A stretch of DNA of 64,000 nt from Pseudomonas benzenivorans. GTDB lineage: Bacteria > Pseudomonadota > Gammaproteobacteria > Pseudomonadales > Pseudomonadaceae. Positions within the stretch are counted from its first letter, which is position 1. Every line of letters starts with the position of its first letter. Under the pieces are notes generated by a model. It did no database searches and was not told where the DNA came from. It worked only from the letters and a program-made list of their open reading frames with translations. The position numbers were made by a program, and so were the translations under genes. This document shows positions 53,001-61,421 of this stretch, piece after piece. Location of the stretch: NCBI RefSeq assembly GCF_033547155.1, contig NZ_CP137892.1, positions 3,968,001 to 4,032,000 on the forward strand, in the 5' to 3' direction.

Positions 53001-54988
53001 ACATCAACGGCCGCCTGAGCGGCATCGGCGGTTCCGCCGAGACCAGCGCCAGCAGCAGTCGCGCGGTGGTCGGCAGCCTCAGTGGCAGTCAGGGCATCCA
53101 GATCCAGCTGGGCACCGACGGCGCCTACGAGGGCAGCCGTTTCGACGGCGGCCAGGGCGGCGTACAGCTGCAGGCTGGCGGCAACATAGAGCTGAACCAG
53201 GCCAACGACCGGCAAACCAACAGCAACCACAGCCTGAAGGGCGACGCCAGCCTGCAGGTCGGCATGAGCAAGGGTTCGGGCGGTAAGGGCGGCAACGGTT
53301 CGGCCAACTTCCTGGTCAACGACCAACGCCTGAGCAGCCAGGACAGCCAGGCCCGAGTCGCCACGCTCGCCGGTAACGGCGCCATCGTTATCAGCAGCGG
53401 CGGCAACCTGAGCTTACAAGGTAGCCAGATCGGCAGCGCCGAGCAGCCGGTGGCTGACGTGACCCTGAAGGCCGGCGGCAGCCTGGACTTCCAGGCGGCC
53501 ACGGGCAGCCACAAGGCCGAGGGCAGCAACCTCGGCGGCGGTCTGAGTCTCGGCGCGAGCAAGACCAAGGGCGCCGAAACCAGCAACTCCGGCGCCAGCG
53601 CCGGCGGTCAGTTCGCCATCGGCCGGGTGCAGGAGAACAGCCTGACGTCCAGCGGCGGCACGCTGCACAGCCAGGGTCGGGTCGAGCTGAGCGCGGCGGC
53701 CGCAGACGCCCAGGCGCTGCACCTGCAAGGCACCCGGATCGACGCCCAGAGCGTCGCGCTGGAGGCCCGCCAGGGCGGCATCCTGCAGGAGTCGGCGCAG
53801 TCCACCGAGCACAAGAACAACTGGGGGCTGGGCCTAGGCGTCGGCGGGAGCGGCGGCAAGACCTACCTCAATCAAGGCGCCAGCAAGGACACCGACCAGG
53901 ACAACTACGGCGTCTACGGCCGGGTCAAGATCGATGTCGACCGGCTCGACAGCACCACCCAGCACAACAGCCAGATCCAGGCCGAGCGGGTGTGGCTGAA
54001 CAGCCAGGGCGATACCCGCCTGGCCGGTGCGAGCATCGAGGCGGAGCGGGTCGAGGGCCGGATCGGCGGCGACCTGAGCGTCGAGAGCCGCAAGGACAGC
54101 GAGCAGCGCCTCAAGCTGGGCATCGACCTGCGCCTGGCCGGCGAGAAGAACCAGCCCGGCCTGGTGGAGAAGCTCGGCAAGCACACCGGCCCTGCGGCCG
54201 ACCCGCTCAAGGAGAAGAGCCAGGCCGCCTTCGACAAGCAGCGCGGCAAGCTGGAGAACGGCGTGGACAAGGTCGCCGGCAAACTGGGTGAGGCCAAGGA
54301 CAGCCTGGTCAGCCAGGCCGGCATCGCCAAGGACAAGTTGACCGACAAGCTCTCGCGCAGCGGCAGCTACGACGTCAACCCCGAACCCCGCGGCGCCCTG
54401 GGCAGCAAGCTGGACCAGGCCAAGGGCTACCTGGCCGACAAGGCCAGCGCCGCCGCCGACGGCTTGGGCCAGCTCAAGGACAAGCTCGGCAGCAGCAAGG
54501 AAGGCAGCTACGCGGTGAACGACAAGACCGGCGCCGGCAAGACCGTGGCGGACAAGGTGGGCAACCTGCTGTTCGGCGACAAGAGCAACACGGCCGCGCT
54601 GACCCCGACCCTGTACCTGGACGTCAGCCATGTCGACAAGGACGCCGTCACCTCGGCCTCGGGCATCGGCGCCAGCCAAGGCATCGACCTGCAGGTCGGC
54701 GGCGCGACCCAACTGACCGGCGCGACCCTCAAGGCCGGCAACGGCACGGTCGACCTGGGCGGCTCGGCTGTCAGCAGCCGCACCCTCGACAGCAAGGACT
54801 ACCGCGCCGACCTCGGCCTCAACCTGTCCAAGTCGCCGGTGGACCTGCTGTTCGGCATCAAGGACGAGCTGACCCAGCAGCAGGATGCCGCCCCCCAGAA
54901 GGACCAGCTGTTCAATCTCGGCGTGCTGCGCGTAGGCGGTCACAATGACCGCCACCTGGTCCAGGCCGGCATAGAGCAGAAGCCCTAA
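50003..54988 (+). CDS. TpsA haemagglutinin-type exoprotein, no CDI toxin domain
   Basis: A 1661-residue secreted beta-helix protein. It has a signal peptide ending near residue 35, then the TPS secretion domain with NPNGI near 143-147 and NQFLDYNV. Long filamentous haemagglutinin repeats follow to about 1390 (DLSVV, LTLQGSKLDAG patterns). There is no VENN/pretoxin motif and no polymorphic toxin; instead the chain passes through an amphipathic helical segment (about 1390-1530) and ends in a short beta region. That argues for an adhesin or biofilm matrix protein rather than contact-dependent inhibition. The ATG at 50003 follows GAAGG with five bases; no immunity gene follows. Confidence 0.93.
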   Translation: MRNDTAAFPLSPRGKLRWAIASLALLQPLQAAFAAGLTAANGPGGTPQIHNQQGVPVIDIVAPNGAGLSHNQFLDYNVDRQGLVLNNALQGGQSALAGQLGANPQLQSQAASVILNEVISRNASQINGAQEIFGRPADYVLANPNGISVNGASFINAPRASLVVGKPELQDGQLQGLNTQRANGKLSVQAQGLRNDGGRLDLLAPQIDSQGQIRARDELNLIAGRNQVGYADGQVHASAPATSADGQRIDASLFGAMQAGRINIVSTAEGAGVKVGPTQLDGGDGVSIASAGGLTISGQAAQDNSLDGRMANVRSSQGDVTLKAATDLGLAATEVSGRDVQLSTGRNLTLGSLESKQLRESRNNWKKKFWGITYETFEQTLTDRDSRQHGSTIKASRDASLQAGADSRLQGASVTAGQQLKVDSGGDLTLAATTEVSEHRDRGNHRKHLWKANWDNSSRSERSIASQLKAGGDAAVQSGADLRLEGAVVQSGGDLILGGKQKVEIDTAKRSQSNSNSRYSGDLVGGSFFGKNGSGDKAQTLNQRSEVNAQGKLLIAADDVRISGSQVRGKTDASVISQRGSLTIDGVQDSSLSNQHDKDSKLFGLVKDEQRSRVASSTVVRSELRSDSNLQLKSASDLSVVGALVEAADKLKLDAVGNIDVLAAKNTEQTSVTTDSHGFSAYAKETQAATDTQKGSRQYRAGIRYEQVEETRTSDTTTHQGSELKGGTVALASQAELTLQGSKLDAGSGGASLAAQDVKLLAAQDSHHSDSSQTTTGVGFYYTGGLDRAGSGWEGGQQTLDTTSDSSKAKVSTLNSAGTLAIDSGTGTLTSQGAQLNASGALQVSAGQVDNQAASDTQSGTRKEQGWSVDIGANVEYRGIARPIEKAVEGIAQRNFYQPGLLDAFEQPNLGLDLEGGYQEKNSRQQSSSAQVSQFHGGQVQVVVAGQLQDQGTQYRADQGQVQITADSHRLNAASDSSSASAESLDAKANLRVYTTTGKDINGRLSGIGGSAETSASSSRAVVGSLSGSQGIQIQLGTDGAYEGSRFDGGQGGVQLQAGGNIELNQANDRQTNSNHSLKGDASLQVGMSKGSGGKGGNGSANFLVNDQRLSSQDSQARVATLAGNGAIVISSGGNLSLQGSQIGSAEQPVADVTLKAGGSLDFQAATGSHKAEGSNLGGGLSLGASKTKGAETSNSGASAGGQFAIGRVQENSLTSSGGTLHSQGRVELSAAAADAQALHLQGTRIDAQSVALEARQGGILQESAQSTEHKNNWGLGLGVGGSGGKTYLNQGASKDTDQDNYGVYGRVKIDVDRLDSTTQHNSQIQAERVWLNSQGDTRLAGASIEAERVEGRIGGDLSVESRKDSEQRLKLGIDLRLAGEKNQPGLVEKLGKHTGPAADPLKEKSQAAFDKQRGKLENGVDKVAGKLGEAKDSLVSQAGIAKDKLTDKLSRSGSYDVNPEPRGALGSKLDQAKGYLADKASAAADGLGQLKDKLGSSKEGSYAVNDKTGAGKTVADKVGNLLFGDKSNTAALTPTLYLDVSHVDKDAVTSASGIGASQGIDLQVGGATQLTGATLKAGNGTVDLGGSAVSSRTLDSKDYRADLGLNLSKSPVDLLFGIKDELTQQQDAAPQKDQLFNLGVLRVGGHNDRHLVQAGIEQKP

Positions 54989-55066
54989 GCGGCTAGCCGA
55001 AGCGCTGGGGACTAGGACCGCCCCAGCGCTCCACTGCACGCCGGCGAGGCTGCCGGCGTTGCACCG

Positions 55067-55300
55067 CTAAACGGCGGTGCGCGCAATACCCTGCAGGTGC
55101 GCCTTGAGCAGCGTGACGAAGTGGCGCAGGTGCGCCGGCAGGTTCGCCGCATCGGTCGCGGCTGTGCCATCCACTCCGGCAACAGGCGCTGCAAACGCCC
55201 CTGTTGCAACGACGGCTGGGCCACCAGCAGCGGCAACAACGCCCCCCAGGCCCTACTCCGCCATGGCCAGCACCGCCCGCAGGCTCGATGCGTCGGCCGG
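55067..55300 (-). pseudogene. Decayed LysR effector-domain fragment
   Basis: Reading right to left: ADASSLRAVLAMAE, a TAG, then after a frame change ALLPLLVAQPSLQQGRLQRLLPEW, and after a second change NLPAHLRHFVTLLKAHLQ. These are the conserved last third of a LysR regulator in the correct order, split by one stop and two frameshifts. No HTH part remains. It fills most of the 313-bp gap between tpsA and the GGDEF gene. Confidence 0.8.
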
Positions 55301-55301
55301 C

Positions 55302-56612
55302 TCAATCGAGCCTGGGGGTTACCCGCACGGCACCGCGACGGACCTTGCCGTGTCGGGAAACCCGGTTGCGTCCGGCACTCTTCGCCGCATACAGGGCCTG
55401 GTCGGCGGCCTTGATCACCTGCTCGGGCGTGCGCGATGCCTCATCGCGCTCGGCCACGCCCATGCTCACCGTCACCGACACCTCGGCGGCCGCGGCACCG
55501 CCACGACGCTGACGCCCCTGCTGGTCGTCCTTGGGTCGTTGCTGCTTGTCGCGCAGCTGCAGGCGGTAGGCCTCCACCGCCTGGCGCACCGCCTCCAGGT
55601 GCGGCAGGCACTCGTCCAGGGTTCGGCCGGGAAACACCAGGGCGAACTCCTCGCCACCGTAGCGGTAGGCCTTGCCCCCGCCACCGACCTTGCGCAGCCG
55701 GCTGGCGACCAGGCGCAACACCTGATCGCCGACATCGTGGCCGTGGCTGTCGTTGAATCTCTTGAAGTGATCGACGTCCGCCATGGCGATCACATAGGTA
55801 CGGCCCAGACGCTGCAGGCGTTCGTTCAGGGCGCGGCGCCCCGGCAGGCCGGTCAGCTCGTCGCGGAAGGCCATCTGATAGGCCTCGTGAGCGACCGCCG
55901 CGACCAGCATCAGCATGACCTGGCTGCTCATCACATTGAGGGCATGGGGCAGGCTGAAGATCTTCGGCAGCATCCACAGCAGACCGCCCAGCCCCAGCAA
56001 CTGCGCCGCATGCAGAGGCCGCGGCGCGCGCAGATACTGCACCAGCAGGAGGACGAAACCGAGCAGGAACAGCGGATAGGCGAGCTGCACCAGGCTCATC
56101 CACTCCCCATGCCAGGAAGGCCAGCGAATCAGCGCCAGCCAGTGCAGCAAGGCCTCCGGGTAGCGCTGCGCCAGCGCCAGGGCGACACCGCCCACCGCCA
56201 GCAGCACCGCGATGCGGGCGACCAGATCCTGCAACAGGTGGGTGCGCTCCTGCCACGCCGCGTACAGGCCGTAGAGCAGCGGCAGCAACAGGCTGCACAG
56301 GTGGAAGACCAGCGCCGCATCGTCGCGCACCCGGCCCTCGGCGCGGTAATGATCGAGCTGGACATCCAGGAGGAAATAACCGAGGTACAGCACCAGCAGC
56401 AGGAACAGCTCACGCTGGCGGCCATAGACCAGGCAGAAACTGCCGCCGAGCAGCAGCAGCAGGGTCGGCAGCACGTTGAACAGCGAGGTGAAGAACTCGC
56501 TCAGGCTCGGCAGCGCGGCCGCCAGCAGGCCACCGGCGAGCAACAGCAGCGACGGCAGGAAGTGGCTGAAACGTACGGCGGCTAAGCGCGACAAGACAGG
56601 CTCCACAGGCAC
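55302..56612 (-). CDS. Membrane-bound diguanylate cyclase (GGDEF)
   Basis: A 436-residue enzyme making cyclic di-GMP. About seven membrane spans fill residues 15-245 (an unassigned sensor region). The GGDEF domain starts at FRDELTGLPGRRALNERL, with the active-site loop YRYGGEEF near 317 (GGEEF, an active variant) and a C-terminal ADQALYAAKSAGRNRV. A Gln/Arg-rich insertion (RDKQQRPKDDQQGRQRRG) lies after the active site. No RxxD inhibitory site was obvious. Cyclic di-GMP commonly promotes adhesin display, which fits the neighbouring TpsA. Confidence 0.94.
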   Translation of the reverse strand: MPVEPVLSRLAAVRFSHFLPSLLLLAGGLLAAALPSLSEFFTSLFNVLPTLLLLLGGSFCLVYGRQRELFLLLVLYLGYFLLDVQLDHYRAEGRVRDDAALVFHLCSLLLPLLYGLYAAWQERTHLLQDLVARIAVLLAVGGVALALAQRYPEALLHWLALIRWPSWHGEWMSLVQLAYPLFLLGFVLLLVQYLRAPRPLHAAQLLGLGGLLWMLPKIFSLPHALNVMSSQVMLMLVAAVAHEAYQMAFRDELTGLPGRRALNERLQRLGRTYVIAMADVDHFKRFNDSHGHDVGDQVLRLVASRLRKVGGGGKAYRYGGEEFALVFPGRTLDECLPHLEAVRQAVEAYRLQLRDKQQRPKDDQQGRQRRGGAAAAEVSVTVSMGVAERDEASRTPEQVIKAADQALYAAKSAGRNRVSRHGKVRRGAVRVTPRLD

Positions 56613-56724
56613 GCTCGGATCATGGCGAAAGCAGGCATTTGGCCTTCGCCCCTAATAACCAGCCAGCATAGCCGGTATTTCGAGCGCCCTGGGCGGCAGC
56701 CGGTCGCAAAACCGGCGGACATGC

Positions 56725-56756
56725 AAAAGCCGCTGCCGGTAAGGGCAGCGGCTTTT
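56725..56756 (-). terminator. Rho-independent terminator after the second acyl-CoA dehydrogenase
   Basis: AAAAGCCGCTGCC and its exact inverse flank GGTAAG, a 13-pair stem with T's on both sides; it can serve both strands. Confidence 0.88.
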
Positions 56757-56777
56757 CGACAGAACTCGCGCCGCGGC

Positions 56778-58583
56778 TTAGTAGCCCAGGGCGAAGTCCT
56801 CTTCACTCATGTCCATCAGGTTGCCGGCACCGGACAGCATGGTTTCGACATGGGCACGGGTACGCGGCAGGATGCGCTGGAAGTAGAAGCGCGCGGTCTG
56901 CAGCTTGGCCTTGTAGAAGGCGGCATCGCCTTCGCCGGCCGCCAGCTTCTCGGCGGCCAGGCGCGCCATGTCGGCCCAGAAGTAGGCCAGGCAGGCGTAG
57001 CCGGAGTACATCAGGTAGTCCACCGAGGCGGCACCGACTTCCTCGCGGTCCTTCATCGCGGCCATGCCGACCTTCATGGTCAGCTCGCCCCACTCCTTGT
57101 TCAGCTTGGCCAGGGGCTCGACGAACTCCTTGACCGAGTCGTTGCCTTCGTTGGCCTGGCAGAACTTGTGCACGATCTTGGTGAAGCCCTTCAGCGCCTC
57201 GCCCTGGGTCATCAGGATCTTGCGGCCGAGCAGGTCGAGGGCCTGCACGCCGGTGGTGCCTTCGTACATCATGGAGATGCGGCAGTCGCGCAGGTTCTGC
57301 TCCATGCCCCACTCGCTGATGAAGCCGTGGCCACCGTAGATCTGCATGCCGTGGGAGGCGGACTCGAAGCCCACCTCGGTCATGAAGGCCTTGGCGATCG
57401 GGGTCAGGAAGGCCAGCAGGGCATCGGCCTGCTTCTTCTCTTCTTCGTCCTGGCTGTACTTGACGATGTCGACCTGCTTGGCGGTGAAGTACACCATGGC
57501 GCGGTTGCCTTCGGCGAACGCCTTCATGGTCAGCAGCATGCGCCGCACGTCGGGGTGGACGATGATCGGGTCGGCGGCCTTGTCCGGCGCCTTCGGGCCG
57601 GTCAGGGAACGCATCTGCAGGCGCTCGCGGGCGTACTTCAGGCCACCCTGGAAGGCCATCTCGGCGTGGGCCACGCCTTGCAGCGCGGTGCCCAGGCGAG
57701 CGGTGTTCATGAAGGTGAACATGCAGTTCAGGCCCTTGTTGGCCGGGCCGATCAGGAAGCCGGTAGCGCCGTCGAAGTTCATCACGCAGGTGGCGTTGCC
57801 GTGGATGCCCATCTTGTGCTCGATCGAACCACAGGTGACCGCATTGCGCTCGCCCACACCGCCTTCGGCGTTGGGCAGGAACTTCGGCACGATGAACAGC
57901 GAGATGCCCTTGGTGCCGGCCGGGGCGTCGGGCAGGCGGGCCAGGACGATATGGACGATGTTGTCGGCCATGTCGTGTTCACCGGCGGAGATGAAGATCT
58001 TGGTGCCGGAAACCTTGTAGCTGCCGTCGGCCTGCGGCTCGGCCTTGGTGCGCAGCATGCCCAGGTCGGTGCCGCAGTGCGGCTCGGTCAGGCACATGGT
58101 GCCGGTCCACTCGCCGGAGACCAGCTTGGTCAGGTAGGTGTGCTTCTGCTCGTCGGTGCCGTGGGCATCCAGGGTGTTCATCGCACCGTGGGACAGGCCC
58201 GGGTACATGCCCCAGGACCAGTTGGCGGTACCGACCATCTCGCTGATGACCAGGCCCAGGGACTCCGGCAGGCCCTGGCCACCGTGGTCGACGTCATGGG
58301 CCAGGCTCGGCCAGCCGCCTTCGACGAACTGCTTGTAGGCTTCCTTGAAGCCGGTCGGCGTCTTAACGCCGGACTCGCTCCAGGTGCAGCCCTCGACGTC
58401 GCCCACACGGTTCAGCGGAGACAGCACCTGCTCACAGAACTTGGCGCCCTCTTCGAGGATGGCATCGACCATGTCCGGAGTAGCGTCTTGGCAGCCAGGC
58501 AGGCTCTGATAGTGCGCCTCGTAGCCGAGCAGCTCATCGCGAACGAAACGGATATCACGCAAGGGGGCCTTGTAATCAGGCAT
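56778..58583 (-). CDS. Acyl-CoA dehydrogenase, ~600-residue type (paralog 2; PA0506-like)
   Basis: A 601-residue FAD enzyme for the first step of fatty-acid beta-oxidation. It has [45 protein letters not shown] and the catalytic Glu in [17 protein letters not shown], plus the extended C-terminal domain. The start [19 protein letters not shown] parallels MADYQAPLRDMRFVLNEVF of the paralog at 46089-47867. A double PsrA-like operator lies 106 bp upstream, so induction by long-chain fatty acids is expected. Confidence 0.95.
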   Translation of the reverse strand: MPDYKAPLRDIRFVRDELLGYEAHYQSLPGCQDATPDMVDAILEEGAKFCEQVLSPLNRVGDVEGCTWSESGVKTPTGFKEAYKQFVEGGWPSLAHDVDHGGQGLPESLGLVISEMVGTANWSWGMYPGLSHGAMNTLDAHGTDEQKHTYLTKLVSGEWTGTMCLTEPHCGTDLGMLRTKAEPQADGSYKVSGTKIFISAGEHDMADNIVHIVLARLPDAPAGTKGISLFIVPKFLPNAEGGVGERNAVTCGSIEHKMGIHGNATCVMNFDGATGFLIGPANKGLNCMFTFMNTARLGTALQGVAHAEMAFQGGLKYARERLQMRSLTGPKAPDKAADPIIVHPDVRRMLLTMKAFAEGNRAMVYFTAKQVDIVKYSQDEEEKKQADALLAFLTPIAKAFMTEVGFESASHGMQIYGGHGFISEWGMEQNLRDCRISMMYEGTTGVQALDLLGRKILMTQGEALKGFTKIVHKFCQANEGNDSVKEFVEPLAKLNKEWGELTMKVGMAAMKDREEVGAASVDYLMYSGYACLAYFWADMARLAAEKLAAGEGDAAFYKAKLQTARFYFQRILPRTRAHVETMLSGAGNLMDMSEEDFALGY

Positions 58584-58688
58584 AGCGGTTAACCTCTGCG
58601 GTGGACTCTGAGTGTGTGGGCGACCAAAAGTACGGTCGGTTGCGGGTCATTCCCGACTGCTCGCACGGCAGGTTGGCCGACAAGCAAT

Positions 58689-58715
58689 CAAACGCATGTT
58701 TGAAACATACGTTTA
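58689..58715. promoter_or_regulatory. Two overlapping PsrA-type operators
   Basis: CAAAC-GCAT-GTTTG matches the Pseudomonas PsrA motif (G/C)AAAC-N2-4-GTTT(G/C) exactly; GAAAC-ATAC-GTTTA overlaps it by the shared G and matches at all but the last base. They lie upstream of the acyl-CoA dehydrogenase gene, a known kind of PsrA target. Confidence 0.85.
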
Positions 58716-58750
58716 CGCCCTCCCCTTGTCAAGCATCCCCGGCTGCCAGG

Positions 58751-59362
58751 CTAGACCCTGAGGTCGACGAGAGTGCCAGGGGGCGATGGCCGGTCCTGCT
58801 CAAGGTAGTGCTGCACATTGACGGATGACTGGGCGCTTGCCTGGGCGGGCTGCGGCGCCCCCTCGCCGCGCTGCAGCTCGGCACGGGCCTGGACCATCTG
58901 CGCCTGGGCTTGCGCCGCCACCCGCAGGTCCTGTGCGGAAGGCTCGGCCGGGGCCAGGGCGGCACGCACGACCACGTCCATCTTGCGCACAGTGGCTGCG
59001 GGGTCATTGGCTACGACGGCGAGATCGATGGCGACCTCACCGGCAGTGGCATAAAGCCGGCCGTCCGGGCCGCGGCTGTAGCTGTAACCCGGCGCACCGG
59101 CATAGGGGCCGCCGACTGCGGCATGGGCCTGCTCGTGGGCACGTACGTCCCGGTCGCGGCTGGCCAGTTCGGCGAGCCGCTGCTGGTCCTGGCGCTGTTG
59201 CCGGGCATCACGCCCCGAGGAGTCCGGCGTGGCGGACGCAGGGGCCTGGGCAGGTTCACGAGCGCTAGAGGAGGGTTCAAGTGAGACGTAGGATGGAAAT
59301 GACGAGGCCAAACGCGGGGCGGCTTCCTGCATGGGGAAAGCGCTAACACCGCCGATCTGCAT
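58751..59362 (-). CDS. SprA-related putative metalloprotease (HExxH)
   Basis: A 203-residue protein with a disordered Ser/Ala/Pro-rich N-terminus (1-55), then a conserved core [13 protein letters not shown] holding the HExxH zinc motif (His, Glu, His), and [23 protein letters not shown] downstream. This is the SprA-related / CJM1_0395 family of putative peptidases of unknown substrate. The C-terminal third is Gln/Ala-rich. No signal peptide is evident. It follows a PsrA-type site but is read on the same strand as the dehydrogenase, ending 35 bp before that site. Confidence 0.85.
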   Translation of the reverse strand: MQIGGVSAFPMQEAAPRLASSFPSYVSLEPSSSAREPAQAPASATPDSSGRDARQQRQDQQRLAELASRDRDVRAHEQAHAAVGGPYAGAPGYSYSRGPDGRLYATAGEVAIDLAVVANDPAATVRKMDVVVRAALAPAEPSAQDLRVAAQAQAQMVQARAELQRGEGAPQPAQASAQSSVNVQHYLEQDRPSPPGTLVDLRV

Positions 59363-59458
59363 CGCTCCCTCCTGGATGGGCGCCGATCTTAGGGCCTGGG
59401 TCTTCGAAGAGTGGAAAAGCGTCCGACTTGAAGCCCTACCGTGCCTGCGGACAAATGC

Positions 59459-59746
59459 TTAGGCCTGGGTGTCGAGCAGAGTCCCCAGCACTTCATCGGC
59501 GGTCTTGACCAGGCGTGCGCCGAGCTGTGCCTCATGCTGGCCGACCCGCAAGGCCACCAGGCTTTCTGCCAGGTCGGCAGGAGCACGGGCGCCAGCCTCG
59601 GACGTGGCGTCGACTCGATCCTGCTGCGGCTGCGACGTGGCGAGCGAGGCTTCGGCGATCTGCGTGGCCGCCTGGTCGACGCGCCGCTGCCCGGCTTGGA
59701 TAGTACCGATGCCTGCGCTGAAGGCGTTGTGAGCGGAGATTTCCAT
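59459..59746 (-). CDS. Small protein resembling flagellar-rod termini (PA0505-like)
   Basis: A 95-residue protein. Its start (MEISAHNAFSAGIGTIQAGQRRVDQAATQIA) resembles the N-terminal helix shared by FlgB/FlgC/FlgG rod proteins, and its end (ARLVKTADEVLGTLLDTQA) resembles their C-terminal helix, with nothing but a short linker between. No other flagellar gene is near. It sits between bioD and the HExxH protein, where P. aeruginosa also has a small protein as I recall. Function unknown. Confidence 0.75.
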   Translation of the reverse strand: MEISAHNAFSAGIGTIQAGQRRVDQAATQIAEASLATSQPQQDRVDATSEAGARAPADLAESLVALRVGQHEAQLGARLVKTADEVLGTLLDTQA

Positions 59747-59841
59747 GGATTAGCTCCCGCTGAGAAAGACCCTGTGACAGTGCATTGAAGCAGAAAAAAC
59801 CCGACCGCCCCACTCTCGGTTGGCAATGGCAGAAGGCCGGC

Positions 59842-60531
59842 TTATAACGTCAGACCGAGGGCTGCCAGGTCCAGGTACTCGGCCACCGCCGCCGGCAGTG
59901 GTTGGGCCAGGCGTGGCACCTGTCCCAGGCAAGGCGCCGGCAGGCGCTCGGCCAGGGTCGCCAGGTTGTCTTCCAGGCGCGAGGTCTGCGGGTCGACCAG
60001 ATTACCCACCCAGCCGGCCAGTTGCAGGCCGTCGCGGGCGATCGCCTCCGCCGTCAGCACCGCCTGGTTGATGCAGCCCAGGCGCACGCCGACCACCAGG
60101 ATCACCGGCAGGCGCAAGGCGATCACCAAGTCCGATAGTGTCTCGCGACCGGCCAGGGGCACCCGCCAGCCGCCGGCCCCCTCGACCAGGGTGAAGTCGG
60201 CACCCTTGCCGAGGATCGCCTGCACCGGTGCGCGCAGCGCCGCCACGTCGAGCCGCACGCCGGCCTCACGGGCCGCCAGGTGGGGGGCGATGGCCGGCTC
60301 GAAGGCCAGCGGATTGACCTCCTCGTAACCCAAGGCGAGGCTGCACTCGCCGAGCAGGGCCAGGGCATCCTCGTTGCGCAAACCCTGTTCGCTCCGCACG
60401 CAGCCGGAGGCCACCGGCTTGGCTGCCGCCGTACTCAGGCCGGCATTGCGCGCGGCATGCAGCAGGCCGGCGGCGACGGTGGTCTTGCCGATCTCTGTGT
60501 CGGTGCCGGTGACGAAATAGGCCCGAGTCAT
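59842..60531 (-). CDS. bioD: Dethiobiotin synthetase
   Basis: A 229-residue ATP-dependent carboxylase closing the ureido ring of dethiobiotin from DAPA and CO2. It has the P-loop GTDTEIGKTT (near 8-17), the DAPA-site Lys in AAAKPVASG, and VEGAGGWRVPL. The ATG at 60531 has GGAGGGT seven bases upstream; the in-frame extension to 60621 is a broken duplicate of the same start and is rejected. It is the last gene of bioB-F-H-C-D. Confidence 0.95.
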   Translation of the reverse strand: MTRAYFVTGTDTEIGKTTVAAGLLHAARNAGLSTAAAKPVASGCVRSEQGLRNEDALALLGECSLALGYEEVNPLAFEPAIAPHLAAREAGVRLDVAALRAPVQAILGKGADFTLVEGAGGWRVPLAGRETLSDLVIALRLPVILVVGVRLGCINQAVLTAEAIARDGLQLAGWVGNLVDPQTSRLEDNLATLAERLPAPCLGQVPRLAQPLPAAVAEYLDLAALGLTL

Positions 60532-60532
60532 A

Positions 60533-60616
60533 TCAACACCCTCCAACTGCTGGTCTTGCCGATTCTCTAGCAAACAACACGGTGTCGGCTCCGGTGACGA
60601 AGTAGACCCTGGCCAT
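60533..60616 (-). pseudogene. Broken duplicate of the bioD 5' end
   Basis: An ATG at 60614-60616, two bases past the bioC stop, begins MARVYFVTGADT, matching MTRAYFVTGTDT of bioD. About 15 unrelated bases follow, then ATCGGCAAGACCA resumes the P-loop coding sequence before the copy dies out at the real bioD ribosome site. Confidence 0.8.
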
Positions 60617-60617
60617 C

Positions 60618-61421
60618 TCAATAAGGCTCCTTGCGCAACACGCCATAGACCACCTGGTAGGTGGCCGGCAGGCCCTGGGGCTGGCGGAAGCCCTCGTAGG
60701 CCTCGCGTAGCGCCAGGATGCGTGCCCGCCCGGTGAGGCCGCCGGGGCGGCCGGGGTTGAGGTTGTGGGCACCCAGGGCTTTCAACTCATGGGTCAGGCT
60801 GCGCAGGTCGGCAAAGTGCAGCACCTCGGCCCGGCTCTCCAGGCTCAGCAGCCCCAGACCGCTGGCGCCGCATAGCTGCCGATAATCGGCGAAACGGCGG
60901 AAGCGGTTGACGTGGACGAAGCCGTCCACCGCCTGCCAGCTGTCGCGCAGCTCCTGCAGGGTGCCGACGCACAGGCTGCTGAACCCCAGCACGCCACCGG
61001 GGCGCAACACCCGACGGGCCTCGCGCAGCACCGCCTGGAAGTCCCCGCACCACTGCAGCGCCAGGCTGGAATAGAGCAAATCACAGGACTCGTCGCGCAG
61101 CGGCAGGCACTCGGCATCACCGGCGATGAACTGCCGCGCCCCGCCCAGGGGCCGGGCGTGGCGCAGCATGCCCTCGGCGATATCCAGGCCCACGCCCTCG
61201 GCTGCCGGGAAGCGCTCGCCCAGGGCCCGGCTGAAATGCCCGGTGCCGCAGCCCAGGTCGAGCCAGCGCCGGGGCGCGAGCCCGGTAGGCAGACGCGCCA
61301 GCAACTGTGCACCGACGCTGCGCTGCAGCGCGGCGACGCTGTCGTAGCTGTCCGCCGCCCGGGAGAAGGACGCGGCGACCTGGCGCTTGTCCGGCAGCCC
61401 CGCCTGGGCCTGATCAGCCAT
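60618..61421 (-). CDS. bioC: Malonyl-ACP O-methyltransferase
   Basis: A 267-residue SAM-dependent methyltransferase that methylates malonyl-ACP to start pimelate synthesis. It begins [24 protein letters not shown], a BioC signature, with the SAM motif [15 protein letters not shown] and [14 protein letters not shown]. The ATG at 61421 overlaps bioH by eight bases. It ends two bases before the broken bioD duplicate. Confidence 0.95.
   Translation of the reverse strand: MADQAQAGLPDKRQVAASFSRAADSYDSVAALQRSVGAQLLARLPTGLAPRRWLDLGCGTGHFSRALGERFPAAEGVGLDIAEGMLRHARPLGGARQFIAGDAECLPLRDESCDLLYSSLALQWCGDFQAVLREARRVLRPGGVLGFSSLCVGTLQELRDSWQAVDGFVHVNRFRRFADYRQLCGASGLGLLSLESRAEVLHFADLRSLTHELKALGAHNLNPGRPGGLTGRARILALREAYEGFRQPQGLPATYQVVYGVLRKEPY

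Noticed and set aside
50003..54988. Contact-dependent inhibition (CdiA) system
   Set aside because: No pretoxin/VENN motif, no toxin domain and no small immunity gene after the stop codon.
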